The position numbers and the translations under genes are program-made. A stretch of 64,000 nucleotides of DNA from Gnetum montanum. Lineage: Eukaryota; Streptophyta; Gnetopsida; Gnetales; Gnetaceae. Below are positions 60,201-64,000 of this stretch, one piece after another. The notes under the pieces were generated by a model. The model saw nothing but the letters and a program-made list of their open reading frames with translations. It did not search any database and was not told the origin of the DNA. The first letter of the stretch is position 1, and each line of letters begins with the position of its first letter. The DNA is taken from NCBI GenBank assembly GCA_015680685.1, contig MNCI01014495.1:117685-181684 (forward strand). The letters are read 5' to 3'.

Positions 60201-61673
60201 GGAAAGGCTCTAGCAAATAGAGAAGAGGCCCGCATCGACCTAGAAGGAACCTCTAGTAAGGATGCTGTTATCACTCTGAGTCAGAAGGGAGGGGAACTGC
60301 AGTTAGATGCTAGTGAGTTTAACAATGTATTCACCTTATCATACTCCATTTCGGTCATTGTTGACATGTTTATTTGTATGACAGATGCTACTGTTAATGT
60401 TCCAGGACCTCCTCTGATTCGTGTGGAACCATGGGCTGAAACCCTTGACAAGTTTACGTTTATGCAAGGGGTCATCGATGACATGATTGACCACTTCAAA
60501 CAGGTCAACCCTGAAGTGGGTAAGTAGCTACACTAGACACTTTCGCTTTGCTACTATAGATGCCTTGAGTTTGCTAACCTTGCTACATTAGTGTGACTGA
60601 TGGGCTCCTTGTGTGGTGACAGCCTCTCGACTCAAATGGGACCCAACATGGCCTTTGAAAGTCGATGTTGTGCCTACATTCCCGCCTGAAGTGGTGGATG
60701 TGCCTTTTCACGCATACAATGAGGCGAGCAAATGCGCTTTGCACTCAGCGTGCTCCTTGTGGGAGTGTAGGCGTGTCAGCAAGGACTTGTGGAAATGAGT
60801 CTAGAAGGCTGAGAAGGAGAAGGTCGACCTGAGTGCCGAGGTGGGAGACCTCAAATCGAGGAATGAATTCCTCGTAGCCCATGACACTAATGATGGCAAT
60901 TGGTGCACAGCTATGATTGATTATGCTAGATATTGGACGATGGTGCGGCAAAACAATGAAGCCACCTGAGAGATAATAGAGCAGCGAATGAAAATGGACT
61001 TGTTGGCCCAGAAGAGTCAAGATTAGAAAGATTATAGCACCAAGGTTTACGAATGGGGCCATTCCTAGAAAAACCATAAACACATGTATAAACTGGAACG
61101 TGCTACCTATCATAAACTATACAGGGACACTTCTGTGGAAGCGTTTACCTATAAAGCATTTGTAAATGCTATTGCCGCTTCTAAGGCCTATGACAAGTTC
61201 AAGGAGTAGGTAAAGGTCACGAAATCTCCTGAACGGGAAGTGGACATTCCCACAGGTGAGACCACTACCACCTACTTTTCTCAGGGACCGTTGAGATGGA
61301 CGACCGTTGAAAAGGAGAAAGCTTCTGCAGACGCTGAACCAAGCAATAGGCATTGGACGAATATCACGGAAGAGGAGGTCTGGCACCGCCTCGGGCTCAG
61401 TTTAGATTAGATACCTTTAGAGACAGATGCAGGGCCATCTCAGGTCAGTCACTTTCTGCTGTGTTAATGCTTATTTTTTGTTGTAGCTTGCGTATGTTGC
61501 CCTAGCTGACTACTTCATTTTTTACAATGCAGGTTCCAGATGAAGGCGCGGGGCCCACAAAGGGTAGGAATGAAGGGGCGGCAGAGGACAATGCAGAGGA
61601 AGGTGATGTGGAAGAGGATGATGTGGGAGTAAATGATGGTGAAGAAAGTGATGCGGGTGAAGAAAAACCATGA
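57210..61673 (+). pseudogene. Spliced gene antisense to element G (six exons, 990 codons), decayed
   Basis: Proposed exons: 57210-57331, 58407-58681, 58780-59832, 59962-60519, 60623-61443 and 61533-61673. All five introns are GT-AG. Codons split across junctions 1 to 4 rejoin cleanly, and the sum is 2970 nt, exactly 990 codons including TGA. Features in order: a short charged N-terminus (MMALKKERTHLALAKVDEVK); GDTDVLNLAQMVLREFSSAE; a block VGLMNFFLSPNPSIPAIEML to LFMDLFSVPADGI that looks like the plant-transposon-protein type domain found in retroelement-linked genes (tentative); a poly-Glu stretch; and an acidic tail ending ESDAGEEKP. Thirteen stops lie inside the frame: eleven TAG (58869, 58875, 59310, 59352, 59691, 59733, 60802, 61024, 61066, 61207, 61408) and two TGA (60796, 60967). 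Tat-lineage elements are known to carry additional genes, some antisense; I do not recognise this one. Confidence 0.65.
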
Positions 61674-61847
61674 AAACATGGGATTTTTTGAAAATTTTGG
61701 TTTTTTGTAGAATTTTTGCAAACATTGCTTAAAATATAAAAGCTTTAAATGAAAAAGGAGAACTTTGAAAAAGAAATTAATTCTACGCTAACTTATGCAT
61801 TGCCTTCATGCTAAATTTTATGTTAAAATTTCGTTCTTTTTTTTTTT

Positions 61848-62268
61848 TTAGTTTTAGGCCATTTCGGACCCCTACTAGTTTTAGGCCATTTCATGCCCCT
61901 ACTAGTTTTAGGCCATTTTGGGCCATCGCTAGTTTTAGGCAATTTCAGGCCATGGATTAGCTTTAGGCCATTTCTAGCCATGGCGTAGCATAGTTTTAGG
62001 CCATTTTGGGCCCTCGCTGGTTTTAGGCCATTTCAGGCCCCTACTAGTTTTAGGCCATTTTGAGCCATCGCTAGTTTTAGGCCATTTTGGGCCATCGCTA
62101 GTTTTAGGCCATTTCAGGCCATGGACTAGCTTTAGGCCATTTCGAGCCATGGCGTAGCATAGTTTTAGGCCATTTTGGGCCATTGGCAGTGCAATATAGT
62201 TTTAGGACTTTTCAGGCCATGGTCTCGTAACATAGTTTTAGGCCTTTTCAGGCCATGGTCATGTAAAC
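61848..62268. repeat. Array 3: about 14 units of 27-35 bp
   Basis: Units of the form TAGTTTTAGGCCATTTCGGGCC followed by CCTAC, ATCGC or ATGGCGTAGCA. A block of four units (61908-62006) recurs at 62085-62183, a higher-order repeat. The 27-bp unit keeps a frame, producing an artificial 9-residue repeat frame on the minus strand. It sits between the antisense gene's 3' end and the protease end. Confidence 0.88.
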
Positions 62269-62584
62269 GAATGATGCGATAACAAGAAGGCGAAACTCAT
62301 TATAGATGGATGGGTGCAAAACAAAAAATATGGTAAATTTACAAAGGGTGGTGACTAGGCAGGAAGCAGTAGGTTTTCTACGCTACGCGTAGCTGCTTCT
62401 TGACCCATCATGGATTGGACGAGACATAAGGCTGAGGTGCCTTGTCAGGGCCTTCATCTATATGATTGTCCTCTGCTTGGAAGGGTAACTTAGCCCACAT
62501 GTTTTCTTTTTGGGAATCGGCATGCTGAGCTGATTCTTTTGCTGGATGGTTAATGTGTGCAGAGACAGGTGCTTTATTCTCAGA
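62269..62584 (-). other. Linker after the protease of G
   Basis: The minus strand stays partly open past the protease (SAHINHPAKESAQHADSQKE) into the array. No further domain is seen. CTACGCTACGCGTAGC lies at about 62379-62394. Confidence 0.5.
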
Positions 62585-62599
62585 GGTTATGACCTCTGA

Positions 62600-63240
62600 G
62601 CCCTATTCCATGTCTATGTTATTGATAGCTTGTGTCGTCACATCGTCGCCATGGATCACCACCTCCCTACCTATGTAGGGTAGTCTGATCTTCTGATGAA
62701 TGGGCAAAGAGATAGCCCTAAGTTGCGCTAACCATGACCTCCCCAAGATCAGGTTAAACCTGGGCATCTCTTCGACAACGATGAACGTTACGTTCATGGG
62801 GAACTGGTCCCCTACCACGAAGTCTATATGGACCATGCCCTTCACCATGACCCGTGCCCCATTGAACGACTTTAGGTATGACGTCGTTGTGGGTTTGATC
62901 TGGTCGACCAAACCCAGCTTGTCCATAATAGGGAAGGGATGACATTCATGGCAGCCCCATCATCAACGTGTACGCTTCGGATCCTATGTTGGTCGACCCG
63001 AATTATGATGAATAGGGGTGTTGTAGTCACCTGAACCCTTTTGGGGTCTTCCCTAATGGAGTTGTTGCAGAAAGTCAGTTGGGACAACTTTGGCTTTGTA
63101 GGCGCAGAGGGAAGCATGACCGAGTAGATCACTTCTTCCTCCGCTGGCATGTCCTCGTCGACCGAAATCACCGTCAACATGCGAATCAAATCCTCACGAT
63201 GTGGGATAGACGTCATGACTAGATCGTACAAGCTCAATGT
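62600..63240 (-). pseudogene. Element G aspartic protease
   Basis: HRIRSVHVDDGAAMNVIP near 62945-62995 holds the active site, reading D-D-G-A. After a frameshift at about 62935 the frame 62603-62926 gives GLVDQIKPTTTSYLKSFNGA, VGDQFPMNVTFIVVE, FNLILGRSWLAQLRAISLPI and IRLPYIGREVVIHGDD. The LILGRxWL and GD ending are typical of Tat-lineage proteases. Upstream (62995-63237) is the gag-protease linker. Confidence 0.82.
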
Positions 63241-64000
63241 AGTGTTCTTTTGTTTTAGAGCTTGCTTAACCTAAGTGAGAGCATCCAAGAGGTCCTGGCC
63301 ACCCCCCTGTTTACTGCCTTTCTCCTCTTCTATCCGTCCTAGAAGACAGATTTCCCGAGGAGGGGCAGTTTTAGGTCTGAGTTCAAACCCTTTTTGATGG
63401 GGCGGCGTGGACTGCGTGGCCGTAGTAACATCCCTCTTTGGTGACGAGGGTGTAGGCGTAGGGGGTGAAGACATGTGCTTGGAAATACCCGAGGTGGTAC
63501 TTCCCTTCGACGTCTCACCTATGAAATGCACTTCTCATTTTTTAGGATGAGAAGGTTGTGCAGCTGTCTTATGCAGGGTAGGGGCTGTTGAAGGAGTTGG
63601 CCCCCTGATGACGAACGGGGCTAGTGATGTTAATGGGTAGGGTGGCACAGTTTTGCTAACAGGTGGTGTGGGGGCGGATGCTCAGGGAGGGGCTCTTAGG
63701 ACAAATGATTGTTGCGAGCTTTGATTAGCCGTTAGTGGTGCTAGGATGCTACGCTAAGGCACGTGAACCATAAACAGCTACTAGGGCAATCTAGGATTAC
63801 TGTCAATGTCAATGGTGTTGATGATGTAACCGACATTGTTGACGTTAAGGGGGTCAGTGTAGATGTGTAGAGATTGATTCTCAGGACGTACTAGGTTACT
63901 TTCGTCTAACACCAGTTCTCCTTGATCAATCATCCTTTGGATGTCATCCTTCAATGCCAAACAGTAATTTGTGTTGTAACCACACTGTTGGTGGTAATCA
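63241..64000 (-). pseudogene. Element G gag C-terminal part, cut by the window end
   Basis: At the window edge the minus strand reads DYHQQCGYNTNYCLALKDDI, then RMIDQGELV. This resembles the zinc-type block CxxHxxxGHxTxxCxxLKxxIExLI at the end of Tat-lineage gag. A Pro/Thr/Ser-rich linker (63271-63531) follows with SSPPTPTPSSPKRDV. The first part of gag is outside. Confidence 0.7.

Larger units (their letters stand above)
49532..64000 (-). mobile_element. Element G: Tat-lineage element with embedded antisense gene, 5' end outside window
   Basis: The 3' LTR (49532-51136) is followed on the minus strand, reading right to left, by the elements of a Tat-type Ty3/gypsy element. These are a gag end with a zinc motif (64000-63900), protease (63240-62600), RT (56463-55290), gypsy RNase H (55260-54890), a second archaeal-like RNase H (about 54760-54280) and integrase (54207-52987). 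The double RNase H is the mark of the Tat lineage. Between protease and RT lie about 6.1 kb with a plus-strand gene and two repeat arrays. The 5' LTR is beyond 64000, so the element exceeds 14.4 kb. It interrupts element F. Confidence 0.88.

Noticed and set aside
60325-60383. Extra short intron inside exon 4 of the antisense gene
   Set aside because: GT...ACAG ends exist, but the segment is very short and the frame is open without splicing, so nothing in the sequence requires it.
61974-62183. Minus-strand open frame encoding a nine-residue repeat (KWPKTSDGP type)
   Set aside because: It is the translation of the 27-bp units of array 3. The unit length is a multiple of three, so any frame without a stop stays open. 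No start context or domain.

Overview
The window is repeat-dense, AT-rich nuclear plant DNA. It holds no intact protein-coding gene. Almost everything from 1224 to 64000 is decayed retrotransposon, nested several levels deep. Plant origin follows from the element types: Ty3/gypsy of Athila-like and Tat-lineage type, Ty1/copia, and an APE-type LINE. Many old, uneliminated, nested LTR elements with very few gene remnants fit a large genome such as a gymnosperm. That is inference; nothing here fixes the species.

Left part (1-15071). 1-1223 is flanking DNA without a gene. 1224-11093 is a complete but dead Athila-like element on the minus strand (element A), with two LTRs and target duplication CAATT/TAATT. 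After about 1.1 kb of unassigned DNA comes a truncated copy (C2) of a coding-free LTR element at about 12231-13196. An older minus-strand Athila-like fragment (host D) starts at about 13381.

Nested block (13381-33665). Host D is split by three blocks of sequence that can be removed in order. Element B (15072-21824, plus strand, TSD CCAGT) kept gag and protease but lost RT, RNase H and integrase. A Ty1/copia element (21842-33452, minus, TSD CCTTA/CCTTG) follows. Inside the copia lies coding-free element C (23995-30920, TSD ATATT/GTATT). Inside C's right LTR lie an internally deleted Tat-like element G' (25903-28688, TSD CTATT) and a solo LTR H (29147-30469, TSD ACTGC). That is four nesting levels with five target duplications.

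Middle (33666-41178). This low-copy-looking stretch holds exon-like relics on the minus strand that I do not recognise, a scrap of Athila untranslated sequence, and a decayed LINE.

Right part (41179-64000). Element E (5' LTR plus gag start) interrupts the LINE. Element F (Athila-like, plus strand, the best-preserved pol of that family here) interrupts E. Element G interrupts F and runs off the window, so none of these three is closed on the right.

Element G is the most interesting object. It is a minus-strand Tat-lineage element with gag-protease, RT, a double RNase H and integrase. Between protease and RT it carries a plus-strand gene with its own TATA box. That gene can be read as six exons whose five GT-AG junctions keep one frame for 990 codons. 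It now has 13 in-frame stops, 11 of them TAG. Arrays of one 27-37 bp repeat family sit at the borders between the gag-protease, antisense-gene, pol and 3' modules.
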